Assembly: GCA_945787015.1 (NCBI GenBank)
Contig: CALZGM010000009.1
Location: 1-64,000 of the forward strand
DNA: 64,000 nucleotides
Direction: 5' to 3'
DNA from: an uncultured Roseburia sp.
GTDB lineage: Bacteria; Bacillota; Clostridia; Lachnospirales; Lachnospiraceae
Both the position numbers and the translations under genes were made by a program. Shown here piece after piece: positions 8,772-17,868 of the stretch. The stretch's first letter is position 1. Every line of letters begins with the position of its first letter. The notes beneath the pieces are model-generated. The model was not told the DNA's origin. It searched no databases and was given only the letters and a program-made list of their open reading frames with translations.

Positions 8772-10094
8772 GTGAGCAAGATAACAAAAAAAGGACATAC
8801 TTCCCTTTTTCCGGAGCGTGGTCCTTTAGATGAAAATGGTAGAGAAATATTATTGTCTTTAAAGAATGTTGATATTACATTCGGAAAAGGCGAAGATGCG
8901 GTAAAAGCAGTTAAGAATGCTTCCTTTGATATTTACAAAGGAGAGACATTTTCACTTGTAGGAGAATCCGGTTCCGGTAAAACTACAATCGGACGAGCTG
9001 TTATCCGTGTAAATGAGTTGGCTGCCGGTCAGATTTTGTACAAGGGCGTTCCGATTTCAGGAAAAATCTCTCGTGCATTAGACCGTGAAGTAATCCGTAA
9101 TATCCAAATGGTATTCCAGGATCCTGCAGCATCTTTAAATGAACGTGCCACGGTAGACTATATCGTATCCGAAGGTTTGTACAACTTTCATTTGTATGAG
9201 AATGAAGCGGACCGTGCGCGTAAAGTTGAAAATATGATTGAACAGGTAGGTCTGTTGCCGGAGCATTTAACACGTTATCCACACGAATTCTCAGGTGGAC
9301 AACGTCAGCGTATCGGTATTGCACGTGCTATGGTTATGGAACCTGAACTGGTAGTAGCGGATGAACCGATTTCAGCACTTGATGTGTCAATTCGTGCACA
9401 GGTATTAAACCTGATGAAGAAGTTCCAGGAAGAAAAGAATCTGACCTACTTATTCATTGCGCATGACCTTTCCGTTGTAAGATTTATTTCCGATCGTATC
9501 GGTGTTATTTATAAAGGTGATATTGTGGAAATTGCAGATGCAGAAGAATTATTTAATTTCCCACTGCATCCGTATACCCACTCCTTAATTTCAGCGATTC
9601 CGATTCCGGATCCAAAACTGGAAAAGAATAAAGTGTTATTCACTTATGATCCAAGTGTTCATGATTATAGTGAAGATAAACCGGAATTAGTAGATATCGG
9701 ACATAATCATCTGGTATTTGGTAATAAGAAAGAGATTGAAGAATACAAGGCAATCCGTGAAAAGAATGTCCCGTTAAAGACAATTACAATCGTGGATCCG
9801 ACAACAAAGGAAGGCCGGGAGGCTTTGAAAGCAAGTGCAGCAGCAGAAGAAGCGGCAGTGACAGCAGCAGAAGAAGAATTTTTGATAGCTCCGGTTCATG
9901 ATACAGGAAGTAAGTGGTACACGATAGTATCCTTCTTCTTACCAATCCTTGGTTTGATTGCAGCACTTGTATTTAAGCACTTCCATCATAAGCGCAATGC
10001 GAAAGCATGTAAAAAAGGCGCAATTATTGGACTTATTACACTTGCAGCATTCCTTGTATTGTTTGCAATTTTGTTAGTACTGGTGGTAATTTAG
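8772..10094 (+). CDS. oppF: Oligopeptide ABC transporter ATPase OppF with C-terminal membrane tail
   Basis: A 440-residue ATPase. The GTG at 8772 is preferred: the AGGAG site (8758-8762) is 9 bases upstream, while the alternative TTG at 8766 is only 3 bases from it. Walker [11 protein letters not shown]-loop [10 protein letters not shown], signature FSGGQRQR and Walker [13 protein letters not shown] are all intact. After the normal end of the family ([12 protein letters not shown]) the protein continues ~140 residues through an Ala/Glu-rich linker to two hydrophobic helices ([15 protein letters not shown] and [15 protein letters not shown]) at the extreme C terminus. A membrane-anchored OppF is unusual. 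It follows oppD by 12 bases. Confidence 0.9.
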   Translation: MSKITKKGHTSLFPERGPLDENGREILLSLKNVDITFGKGEDAVKAVKNASFDIYKGETFSLVGESGSGKTTIGRAVIRVNELAAGQILYKGVPISGKISRALDREVIRNIQMVFQDPAASLNERATVDYIVSEGLYNFHLYENEADRARKVENMIEQVGLLPEHLTRYPHEFSGGQRQRIGIARAMVMEPELVVADEPISALDVSIRAQVLNLMKKFQEEKNLTYLFIAHDLSVVRFISDRIGVIYKGDIVEIADAEELFNFPLHPYTHSLISAIPIPDPKLEKNKVLFTYDPSVHDYSEDKPELVDIGHNHLVFGNKKEIEEYKAIREKNVPLKTITIVDPTTKEGREALKASAAAEEAAVTAAEEEFLIAPVHDTGSKWYTIVSFFLPILGLIAALVFKHFHHKRNAKACKKGAIIGLITLAAFLVLFAILLVLVVI

Positions 10095-10095
10095 T

Positions 10096-11367
10096 ATGGG
10101 TAAAACGGCGAAGGAGAGAACCACAGGGAATCCGAAGCCGGTAGAAAAAATAGAATTATCAGAAAAGCACATAGGATGGAGAATATTTTTCTTCATCCTA
10201 TTTGTAATCATAGCGGCAACGGCATTTGCCTATGGCGTGAGTTCTTTATTTTCTACCGAACCGGGGTGGCAGGAGATAGAAGCCGACGCGGCTGCAGGTG
10301 CAAACTGCGGCAACGAGTTTGTGCTGATGTACCACCTTGGTATTAGCGGACGCGATGCAACCGTTGAGAATAAGGCTTTAAAGATTATTTATACAGATGC
10401 CTGTGAGTTAGCTTATAAATTATTTCATAACAAGGAAACCTTTGATGATGTAATGAATATTTGTTACATTAATCAGCATCCAAACGAAGAAATTGTGGTG
10501 GATGACGCATTGTATCAGGCATTTTCAATCATTCAAAGCTATGGAGACCGACGTCTTTATCTGGGACCGGTGTATGACCAGTATGATGAGATGTTTTACT
10601 GCGAGGATGACACACAGCTTGGTCATTATGACCCACTTTTGAATGAAGAGATTGCAGCAGAGTATGCAATGATAGCTGACTATGCTAACAATCCTCAAAT
10701 GATAGATGTAAAGCTACTGGATGATAATAAAATCATGCTGGAGGTTTCTGAGGAGTATTTAGCATTTGCAAAAGAACACTATATCACGCAGTATATTGAT
10801 TTCTTTTGGATGAAGAATGCATTTGTCATTGATTATCTGGCAGATACCCTGATTAAAAATGGCTATATAGCGGGCGCGATTTCAAGTTACGATGGGTTTT
10901 CAAGAAACTTAGGAGAGATGGAAGAATCGTTTTCTTTTAATTTGTATGACAGAATGGAACAGACCATCTATCCGGCTGCAGTCATGCAGTATAGTGGCAC
11001 ACGCAGTATCGTTTGTCTGCGTGATTATATGATGAATAGCCAGGATGAGCAACATTACTATGTGATGAACAATGGTACGATTCGTACATCTTATATCGAT
11101 GTGACTGATGGTATCGCAAAAGCGGCTACGGATAATCTTTATGTTTACTCAGAGAAACTGGGGTGCGCAGAACTTTTGCTTAAGGCAGCACCGGTGTATG
11201 TGACAGACGAGTTTTCAGAAGATGCGGTAAAGAAGCTTGTGTCGGTCGGAATATATGCCATTTATTTTGAAGGAAGTACCGTAAAACACAATGATGCTTC
11301 TCTTGTTTTGACGGATTTGTTTAACGAATCCGGTATTACTTACAAGAAAGCTTATGTAGGAAAATAA
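10096..11367 (+). CDS. Membrane-anchored protein with a probable degenerate ApbE-like fold
   Basis: A 423-residue protein starting 1 base after oppF. A single N-terminal helix (IFFFILFVIIAATAFAYGV, residues ~31-49) anchors an external domain. The order of segments recalls ApbE (FAD:protein FMN transferase): a central IDFFWMKNAFVIDYLADTL where ApbE has IDLGGIAKGYAVD, then GAISSYDGFSRNLGE where ApbE has a GGN...G segment, and later TSYIDVTDGIAKAATDNL in place of HIxDPxTG. The metal- and flavin-binding residues of ApbE (DPxTG, GG, second Asp) are mostly lost. If the similarity holds this is a non-catalytic relative co-opted by the transporter. The comparison is from memory and could be coincidental; otherwise unknown function. 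Confidence 0.6.
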   Translation: MGKTAKERTTGNPKPVEKIELSEKHIGWRIFFFILFVIIAATAFAYGVSSLFSTEPGWQEIEADAAAGANCGNEFVLMYHLGISGRDATVENKALKIIYTDACELAYKLFHNKETFDDVMNICYINQHPNEEIVVDDALYQAFSIIQSYGDRRLYLGPVYDQYDEMFYCEDDTQLGHYDPLLNEEIAAEYAMIADYANNPQMIDVKLLDDNKIMLEVSEEYLAFAKEHYITQYIDFFWMKNAFVIDYLADTLIKNGYIAGAISSYDGFSRNLGEMEESFSFNLYDRMEQTIYPAAVMQYSGTRSIVCLRDYMMNSQDEQHYYVMNNGTIRTSYIDVTDGIAKAATDNLYVYSEKLGCAELLLKAAPVYVTDEFSEDAVKKLVSVGIYAIYFEGSTVKHNDASLVLTDLFNESGITYKKAYVGK

Positions 11368-11379
11368 AAAGTTTAAAAT

Positions 11380-11431
11380 GAGGCTGCTGCTTTTAAGAAT
11401 GAAAATTCGTGAGGCGGCAGCTTCTTTTTTT
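11380..11431 (+). terminator. Terminator of the opp operon
   Basis: An 11-bp stem with two G-U pairs (11380-11390 with 11414-11424), followed by seven T. Confidence 0.8.
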
Positions 11432-11459
11432 GCACATCGCTGGAAGAATATGCTATACT
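11430..11459 (+). promoter_or_regulatory. Promoter for the 11494-13918 gene pair
   Basis: TTGCAC (11430-11435), 18-bp spacer ending in TGC (extended -10), TATACT (11454-11459). Confidence 0.65.
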
Positions 11460-11493
11460 GTAAGGGAAGTTCTCAGATTCAGGGGAGTAAATC

Positions 11494-12168
11494 ATGGGAT
11501 TATTTAACCAGAGCACAGAGAAGAAAAGAGAAAAAGAGATTCGACGGGAGGCAAAAGAGATTTCTAAGGAGCTTGCAGCTTTGGGAATGGATAAGAGGGT
11601 TGCAAAAGAGTACTTGGAGGTCTTTCAGGAACTTCTGATTGATGCATGCCTGCAAAAGGATTGCTATGTATATTCAAAACAGCAGATGGCGGAGTGCAGG
11701 CTTCTGATAGATACCTTGCTTCCTGATATCGCAAAGAAGGAAGCAAACGAGGTGTGCAGTCAGTTAAAGCAGCTTGTTGTACTGCTTCAAGACATTTACC
11801 ATGAATGCACCATACGACGAGATGATCTTGACTTTGCATCTACTTATGCTTACATAAAAAAATCAGCACAGGAGTATGATGGAAGTGACCGCCTGATGCT
11901 TCAGAGTGAATTGGAAAATCTGCTGCATGTAGTAGAAGAGACACTTGAGTGGGAGGCACCGGATTTTTGCGCATTGGCATGCTTTTGCAAGTATGGAAAC
12001 CGAAGTGATTTGGCAGAGATTGAGAACCGTCAGAGAAATGATATGATACTGCGATTCTACCGTGAACAGTTCTGGGATGGATTTGAAAAAGAACTGGAAG
12101 GCTGTGGCGAGAAAGAACATGTTACAGGCTGGATAAAGGAAAAATTAGAACAAAGAGAGGATGTGTAA
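11494..12168 (+). CDS. Hypothetical all-helical cytoplasmic protein, 224 aa
   Basis: I do not recognise the family. The sequence is strongly helical and charged, with a Lys/Arg/Glu-rich first 30 residues (STEKKREKEIRREAKE), no signal peptide and no membrane segment, and five cysteines without a metal-site spacing. The start has GGGGAG 9 bases upstream. The stop codon is 1 base before the start of pepF, so the two are cotranscribed and probably coupled in translation. Confidence 0.75.
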   Translation: MGLFNQSTEKKREKEIRREAKEISKELAALGMDKRVAKEYLEVFQELLIDACLQKDCYVYSKQQMAECRLLIDTLLPDIAKKEANEVCSQLKQLVVLLQDIYHECTIRRDDLDFASTYAYIKKSAQEYDGSDRLMLQSELENLLHVVEETLEWEAPDFCALACFCKYGNRSDLAEIENRQRNDMILRFYREQFWDGFEKELEGCGEKEHVTGWIKEKLEQREDV

Positions 12169-12169
12169 A

Positions 12170-13918
12170 ATGAAAACAGAATGGAATTTAGAGGTGCTTT
12201 ATAAGGGGTTGGATGATCCGGCTTATGAAGCGGATATGAAGAAGTATGAGGAAACACAAAAAGAGTTTGCAGCACTTTTTGAAGAAGTTAAGAATCAGAA
12301 ACCGGAAGAAGTGGCAGAAACACTTTTGTTAAAAGAAGAAGAACTCGTAATGCTATTGGGCAAGCTTAGTACCTATCTTTCCCTTCGCCAGTCAGTTGAA
12401 ACAGAAAATGGAGATTTAATGGCACAAATGAACCGACTGGTTCGTATTTACAATAGTGGAATGGAAAGCGAGCTTGCTGCAGACAAATTTATTGCCAAGA
12501 TTCAGGATGTGGATGCTCTTGCGAAAGAAAATGAAATTGTGGCAGAATATCGTTCTATGATTATGCGTAATAAGCAAAAAGAAAAATATCTTCTGAGTGA
12601 TGAGGTAGAATCTATGATATCTGCCATGGACATGACAGGTGGCTCTGCATGGGGACAGTTACAGTCATACCTGACCTCTACGGTAAAGGTAGATTATGAT
12701 GGAAAACAGATTACTTTAACAGAAGTACGTAATCTTGCGAACAGTCCTGATGCCGCAGTTAGAAAAGCCGCTTACGAAGCAGAACTGGCAGCTTATGAAA
12801 AAATTGAGGATGCCCTTGCATTTGCATTGAATAATATTAAAAATCAGGTGACGATGCTTTCAGAAAAGCGTGGCTATGAATCTCCTCTTGCTATGACATT
12901 AATGGAGGCAAGAATGAAACGAGAAACCTTAGATGCCATGATGGAAGCTATTAAAGAATATTTGCCAAAATTCCGTAAATATCTTCGCAAAAAAGGTGAA
13001 ATGTTAGGCTATCAAAACGGACTTCCATGGTTCGAGTTGTTTGCACCATTGGGAAAAGCGGATAAAACCTATACGATAGAAGAAGCAAAGGAGTATCTGG
13101 TAAACTGCTTTTCTGATTTCTCACAGGATCTGGCAGATATGATGGCAGAAGCTTTTGATAACGAATGGATTGATTTTTATCCAAGAAAGGGAAAAGAAGG
13201 CGGAGCATTCTGCGCAGGAGTTTCCTGTTTAAAACAGAGCCGCATTCTGACAAACTTTGATGGCTATTTTGGCTCCATTGGAACTTTGGCTCATGAGCTT
13301 GGTCATGCTTATCACAACCGCCAGATTGAACATCAGCGGATTATGAATCAGGATTATCCAATGCCGGTGGCAGAGACAGCATCCACCTTTAATGAGACCC
13401 ATTTGGGACAGCATGCAGTTGCACAGGCAAGTGGTGAGGAACTATTGAACTTACTGGAAAACGATTTAAAGGAACAGACGCAGTGTATTGTGGATATCTA
13501 TTCGAGATATCTGTTTGAAACAGCGGTATTTGAACAGAGCAAAAATAAATTCCTGATGGCAGCTGATTTAAAAGAACTCATGTTAAATGCCCAGAAAGAA
13601 GCCTATGGTGATGGTTTGGATGAAAATTATATGCATCCATATATGTGGGCTTGCAAGGGACATTATTACAGCTCTGGCTTAAGCTTTTATAATTTCCCAT
13701 ATGCATTCGGCAACCTGTTTGCACTGGGACTTTACAGCAAGTTCTTAGAAGAGGGACAGAGCTTTGTGCCGAAGTATAAAGCAATGTTAAGCGCGACCCC
13801 AACCTGCACCATCGAAGAGGCAGGAGAGATGGTTGGCATTGATTTGACAAAGAAGGAGTTCTGGGCGTCTAGCCTTGCCTTAATTGAAAAGAATATTGAA
13901 CGTTTCTGTGAGATGTAA
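12170..13918 (+). CDS. pepF: M3 family oligoendopeptidase F-like
   Basis: A 582-residue cytoplasmic zinc metallopeptidase that cuts short peptides. The active site HELGH (in TLAHELGHAYHN) is at about residue 375 with the downstream family Glu (ETASTFNE). Length and N-terminal WNLEVLYKGLDDP fit the PepF/M3B group. The start at 12170 is preferred because the in-frame ATG at 12161 overlaps the GAGAGG ribosome binding site. With an oligopeptide importer just upstream, it plausibly digests imported peptides. Confidence 0.92.
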   Translation: MKTEWNLEVLYKGLDDPAYEADMKKYEETQKEFAALFEEVKNQKPEEVAETLLLKEEELVMLLGKLSTYLSLRQSVETENGDLMAQMNRLVRIYNSGMESELAADKFIAKIQDVDALAKENEIVAEYRSMIMRNKQKEKYLLSDEVESMISAMDMTGGSAWGQLQSYLTSTVKVDYDGKQITLTEVRNLANSPDAAVRKAAYEAELAAYEKIEDALAFALNNIKNQVTMLSEKRGYESPLAMTLMEARMKRETLDAMMEAIKEYLPKFRKYLRKKGEMLGYQNGLPWFELFAPLGKADKTYTIEEAKEYLVNCFSDFSQDLADMMAEAFDNEWIDFYPRKGKEGGAFCAGVSCLKQSRILTNFDGYFGSIGTLAHELGHAYHNRQIEHQRIMNQDYPMPVAETASTFNETHLGQHAVAQASGEELLNLLENDLKEQTQCIVDIYSRYLFETAVFEQSKNKFLMAADLKELMLNAQKEAYGDGLDENYMHPYMWACKGHYYSSGLSFYNFPYAFGNLFALGLYSKFLEEGQSFVPKYKAMLSATPTCTIEEAGEMVGIDLTKKEFWASSLALIEKNIERFCEM

Positions 13919-13938
13919 CAGACAAATTGGAGGAAGAA

Positions 13939-15066
13939 ATGAGCGGATTACAGGATTTTAACGAAAAGAAACTGGGGTTTGGCTGTATGCGGCTTCCGGT
14001 CTTGGATGGCAATATGGAGCAGATTGATGATGAACGCTTCTGTGAGATGATAGATTCTTTTTTAGAACAGGGGTTTACTTATTTTGATACGGCATATCCC
14101 TATCATAATCAGAAATCGGAAGGTGCAGTAAGACGTTGTCTGGTAGAGCGCTATCCGAGAGAACGCTTTTATCTGGCGGATAAAATGCCATTGTGGCTGG
14201 GAAAGGAAACTGCCGATTATGCCAAAATTTTTAACGAACAGTTGGAGCGTTGCGGTGTCGATTATTTTGACTTTTATTTATTGCATGCGATGGATAAAGA
14301 AAGCTTTGATGAAACAGAAGCAAAGGGTGGTTACCCATTTGTAAAGGAAATGAAGGCAGCAGGAAAAATCAAACACATCGGTTTTTCCTTCCATGATACC
14401 GCAGAAGTACTGGATGAGATTTTAACCAAGCATCCGGAAATGGAATTTGTACAGCTTCAGATTAATTACTATGACTGGGAATCGGAAAGCGTGCAGTCCC
14501 GTAAATGCTATGAAGTAGCAGTAAAGCATGCGAAACCGGTGATTGTCATGGAACCGGTTAAAGGCGGTACTTTGGCAAATCTTGCACCTGAAGCAGCTGC
14601 ATTTTTGGATGAGATGAATTCAAAAGCTTCTTATGCGTCTTTTGCCATTCGTTATGCGGCATCCTTAGAAAATGTATTTATGGTATTAAGTGGGATGTCT
14701 GATTTGGAACAATTGCAGGACAACACTTCTTATATGAAGGAGTTTGAACCATTGGCAGAAAGCGAGCAGGAGGGGATTCGGAAAGTAGTGGAAGCACTTT
14801 CTAAGCTTCCGACGATTCCTTGTACCAAATGCCGCTACTGTGTGGACGGATGCCCGAAAAAGATTCATATTCCGGGTTTGTTTCAGGCATATAATAACGT
14901 GGTGCAGTTTGGAGACAACACAGTCAGCCGGAGAAGCTATGCGCAGGCAATCAAAGACCATGGCCTGGCAAGTGAATGTATTGGCTGTGGGAAATGTGAA
15001 AAAAGCTGTCCGCAGCATTTGGAAATTCGGGAATTATTAAAGGACGTATCAAAGATATTTGAATAA
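13939..15066 (+). CDS. Aldo/keto reductase with C-terminal 4Fe-4S ferredoxin domain
   Basis: A 375-residue oxidoreductase. The TIM-barrel AKR domain begins with LGFGCMRLP and contains FDTAYPYHN (catalytic Tyr), the Lys in LADKMP and HIGFSFHD. The C-terminal ~90 residues carry two ferredoxin-type cysteine clusters, CTKCRYCVDGCP and CIGCGKCEKSCP, as in the Fe-S AKR subgroup common in anaerobes. Substrate unknown. The start at 13939 follows GGAGGAA; the upstream in-frame TTG at 13927 overlaps this site. It lies 20 bases after pepF. Confidence 0.92.
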   Translation: MSGLQDFNEKKLGFGCMRLPVLDGNMEQIDDERFCEMIDSFLEQGFTYFDTAYPYHNQKSEGAVRRCLVERYPRERFYLADKMPLWLGKETADYAKIFNEQLERCGVDYFDFYLLHAMDKESFDETEAKGGYPFVKEMKAAGKIKHIGFSFHDTAEVLDEILTKHPEMEFVQLQINYYDWESESVQSRKCYEVAVKHAKPVIVMEPVKGGTLANLAPEAAAFLDEMNSKASYASFAIRYAASLENVFMVLSGMSDLEQLQDNTSYMKEFEPLAESEQEGIRKVVEALSKLPTIPCTKCRYCVDGCPKKIHIPGLFQAYNNVVQFGDNTVSRRSYAQAIKDHGLASECIGCGKCEKSCPQHLEIRELLKDVSKIFE

Positions 15067-15071
15067 AAAAA

Positions 15072-15117
15072 GCAGGAAGCCAAGTGGTAATTTCACCAAA
15101 CGCTTCCTGCTTTTTTT
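15072..15117. terminator. Bidirectional terminator between convergent genes
   Basis: GCAGGAAGC (15072-15080) and its complement (15102-15110), with A run before and seven T after, so it can serve both the aldo/keto reductase gene and ktrA. Confidence 0.85.
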
Positions 15118-15122
15118 GTGAT

Positions 15123-15773
15123 TTACAGTTTTTTTACTAACGCAGAAATATCCGCATTTTTCCCCATTACCATAAGGTGTTCCTCCGGACTGAAAATATA
15201 ATCTGCACCCGGCATTAACTGCATGTTTCCGTTTGTCTTGATTCCTATGATATTGGCATTGTAACGTGCACGAACATTGACATCCTTGATTGATTTTCCA
15301 ACCCATTCCGGAAGCGGTGCCATTTCATAGATGGAGTAGTTCGGACCAAGTTCCATATAGTCGAATACGCGGTTGGCTGAGAATCGGACGGCAACTTTTT
15401 CTGCAATATCGCGGTCCGGATAGATTACTTCATCTGCGCCGTTTCGCAATAAAAACTTCGCATGAATGTCACGGCTTGCTTTACTGACCACATATTTGGC
15501 TCCTAAATCTTTCAGCTGACTGGTGATTTCAAGACTGTTCTGAAAATTGTCGCCAATGCAGACAAAACAAACATCAAAATTGCTGACACCAAGTGATTTT
15601 AAAACTTTTTCATTGGTGCAGTCGCCAATTTGGGCATTGGTAACATATGGAAGCAAATCTTCCAACACTTCTTCGTTTTCATCTACAATCATAATTTCGT
15701 TATTTAGTTTGGATAAGTCCATACAGAGGTGGGCGCCGAAGCGGCCCATTCCGATAATTAAAATAGATTTCAT
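15123..15773 (-). CDS. ktrA: Potassium uptake regulatory subunit KtrA/TrkA
   Basis: A 216-residue cytoplasmic RCK protein. An N-terminal Rossmann domain with GMGRFG near residue 8 binds nucleotide and a C-terminal TrkA-C domain follows (residues ~135-216). It gates the KtrB channel encoded just upstream on the same strand. The start at 15773 has GGAGGA 5 bases upstream; the longer frame to 15845 runs into the ktrB end and has no site. Confidence 0.93.
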   Translation of the reverse strand: MKSILIIGMGRFGAHLCMDLSKLNNEIMIVDENEEVLEDLLPYVTNAQIGDCTNEKVLKSLGVSNFDVCFVCIGDNFQNSLEITSQLKDLGAKYVVSKASRDIHAKFLLRNGADEVIYPDRDIAEKVAVRFSANRVFDYMELGPNYSIYEMAPLPEWVGKSIKDVNVRARYNANIIGIKTNGNMQLMPGADYIFSPEEHLMVMGKNADISALVKKL

Positions 15774-15837
15774 GTTATCCTCCTTGTTTTGCGAAGCAAA
15801 ATCCGAACCCTCTGGTGAGGAGAGGATTTCGCTCCTT
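15774..15837 (-). other. Hairpins between ktrB and ktrA
   Basis: TTTTGC-GAA-GCAAAA (6-bp stem) and CCTCT-GGTGAGG-AGAGG form two adjacent small palindromes in the 64-base spacer of the ktrBA transcript. No T run; role unknown. Confidence 0.45.
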
Positions 15838-17178
15838 TTAGCCAATATTAATCCGTTCTACCGGTAATAAAACACGAGGTGCTTTTTTCTGGTTTGTAAA
15901 TGAGAGCGCAAAGGACAAACTTCCGAGACGCCCGACATACATAAGGAATGCAATCAATACCTGTGAAACGGCTGACAGCTGACCGGTAATTCCGGCTGTC
16001 ATACCGACGGTACAGATGGCGGATACGACCTCAAATAAGGCATCTCCGATTGCAAAGCCATCAATGGCGCAAAGCAGCAACGTAGCTGCTATGCTGATAA
16101 ATAAGTAGATACATAAAACAGCAGAAGCTTTTGAAACGGTATCCGTTTCGATTCTTCTGCCAAAAATATTTGTGCCTTTACTATTACGCAAAATAGAACG
16201 CAAATACAGTAATAGGACAAAAATAGTTCCGACTTTGACACCGCCTGCGGTAGAACCGGAGCAGCCACCGATAAACATTAGCATAATGGTAAGTAGTTTT
16301 CCGCTTTCCGATAAAGCAGCAGTATCTGTTGTATTGAATCCGGCAGTCCTTGGTGTGACAGCTTGAAAAAAGGAAGCACAGATTTTTCCGACCGGGTTCA
16401 TGTCGGCATATAAGCCATTTCCTTCTATGATATAGAATAAAAGTGCTCCGCCAAATACAAGAACAATACTGGCAGATAAAACCATTTTTGTCTGAAGGGC
16501 ATATTTTTTAATGGCAAATTTGTGTTCTGCAATGTCGTTCCAGCAGAAAAAACCGATTCCTCCGATTAGTATTAAAGCAATCAGAGTAAACACTACCACG
16601 GGATGGTCATAATAAGCAGTAAAAGAAGAATTGCCAAACTGACCCATCAGGTCAAAGCCTGCATTACAAAAGGCAGAAATCGAATGAAAAATGCCATAGT
16701 AGAGGCTGGTGGCAAAGCCCATGTCCGGCAGAAAACAGAAGAATAAAATGATTGCTCCGACACCTTCAAATAGTAGCGTCCCTTTTAAAACCCGCCGAAT
16801 CAGGCGTACAACACCGCCGATTTCTAAGACATTAAAACTTTCACGAATCCAGCCTCGCTGCTGCAGGGTGATTTTTTTGTTAAATATCATGGAAACTAAT
16901 GTGCCAAAAGTGATGAAGCCGAGTCCGCCGATCTGAATTAGTACCAGTAATACAAGTTGTCCGAAAGTGGACCAGTGTGTATAGGTATCTACTAAAACAA
17001 GTCCTGTTACACAGGTGGCACTTGTTGCGGTAAAAAGTGCGGTCATAAAGGGAGTGCATTCCCCGGTCCGCGAAGAAATTGGAAGCATCAGCAGAAGACT
17101 TCCGGTTAAAATTAAAACAAAAAAACCGAGGCTGATAATCTGCGTTGCTGATAGTCGTTTTAAAAATACGGTTAACAT
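15838..17178 (-). CDS. ktrB: Potassium transporter KtrB/TrkH
   Basis: A 446-residue membrane protein with the fourfold M1-P-M2 repeat of the SKT superfamily. Selectivity-filter-like segments TSATCVTGL, HSISAFCNAGFDL, TPRTAGFN and SAICTVGMT each carry the key glycine. N-terminal residues LSATQIISLGFFVLILTG match TrkH/KtrB proteins. Forms the pore regulated by KtrA, encoded next. An AAAGG site lies 5 bases before ATG 17178. Confidence 0.94.
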   Translation of the reverse strand: MLTVFLKRLSATQIISLGFFVLILTGSLLLMLPISSRTGECTPFMTALFTATSATCVTGLVLVDTYTHWSTFGQLVLLVLIQIGGLGFITFGTLVSMIFNKKITLQQRGWIRESFNVLEIGGVVRLIRRVLKGTLLFEGVGAIILFFCFLPDMGFATSLYYGIFHSISAFCNAGFDLMGQFGNSSFTAYYDHPVVVFTLIALILIGGIGFFCWNDIAEHKFAIKKYALQTKMVLSASIVLVFGGALLFYIIEGNGLYADMNPVGKICASFFQAVTPRTAGFNTTDTAALSESGKLLTIMLMFIGGCSGSTAGGVKVGTIFVLLLYLRSILRNSKGTNIFGRRIETDTVSKASAVLCIYLFISIAATLLLCAIDGFAIGDALFEVVSAICTVGMTAGITGQLSAVSQVLIAFLMYVGRLGSLSFALSFTNQKKAPRVLLPVERINIG

Positions 17179-17212
17179 AAAATACCTTTCCGTTTTTGAT
17201 TACAAAATTTGC

Positions 17213-17241
17213 TTGAGAATATTATAGCAAAAGATTATAAT
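17213..17241 (+). promoter_or_regulatory. Promoter of the 17279 gene; divergent -10 for ktrB nearby
   Basis: TTGAGA (17213-17218), 17-bp spacer, TATAAT (17236-17241). On the opposite strand TGCTATAAT (complement of 17221-17229) is an extended -10 suited to ktrBA. Confidence 0.6.
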
Positions 17242-17278
17242 ATTTGCATAGAATTTTAGAAAAAAATGAGGAAGACAT

Positions 17279-17818
17279 ATGGGAAGTTTCATTTTCTTAA
17301 TTTTCATCGGAATATTTATTTACAAAATTGTCAAAGCGGCAGAAAAGAGTAACCCGAAGAATCAGGGCAGACCGAATCAGCAGAGAGTGCAGCAGAGCCA
17401 GTCACAGGCGTACCAGACAAGGCAGCGCCAGCCGCAGCAGAATGCTTATTATTATAATGAACAGCAGAGAGCGACAAAACAGCGGCTTCAGCAGAAGTAT
17501 GGGCAGAACACTAATATGGCGAGACAGGCAAAGGGTGACATTTTATCCAGAGCGAAAGAAAATGTACTGGAAAATGAACCGGATAAAGTGGCACAGGAAC
17601 TGCATGCAGAAGTTTGCAGAGATTACAGGGAGCAAGCTGCAGCGAAGCCGGATGTACAGGTACATATGGAACAGTCACATGATGGTGAGCCTTATGGTGA
17701 AAGTGATATTCTAAAAAGAGTGAATGATTTAATGGTGACAGGCTACAGCGGAGAAATGAAGTTTGAACGTGATTTCATTGCGGAAGGTGTTGAGATGTTA
17801 AACGGCTTTGGCATTTGA
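17279..17818 (+). CDS. Membrane-anchored Gln-rich hypothetical protein, 179 aa
   Basis: No family recognised. An N-terminal helix (SFIFLIFIGIFIYKIVKAA) would anchor the protein; then ~60 residues extremely rich in Gln, Arg, Asn and Tyr (NAYYYNEQQRATKQRLQQKY) suggest a disordered cytoplasmic linker, followed by a helical C-terminal part with GESDILKRVNDLMVTGYSGE. GAGGAAG lies 5 bases before the ATG. It probably forms an operon with the DUF1653 gene, 50 bases downstream. Confidence 0.75.
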   Translation: MGSFIFLIFIGIFIYKIVKAAEKSNPKNQGRPNQQRVQQSQSQAYQTRQRQPQQNAYYYNEQQRATKQRLQQKYGQNTNMARQAKGDILSRAKENVLENEPDKVAQELHAEVCRDYREQAAAKPDVQVHMEQSHDGEPYGESDILKRVNDLMVTGYSGEMKFERDFIAEGVEMLNGFGI

Positions 17819-17868
17819 TACGCCATCTACAAAGTGCATTGTATATGACAGGAAGTGAGGCTTAGAAG

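Noticed and set aside
11378-11638. 86-codon frame overlapping the 11494 gene
   Set aside because: It runs through the opp terminator and overlaps a better gene with a proper ribosome binding site.
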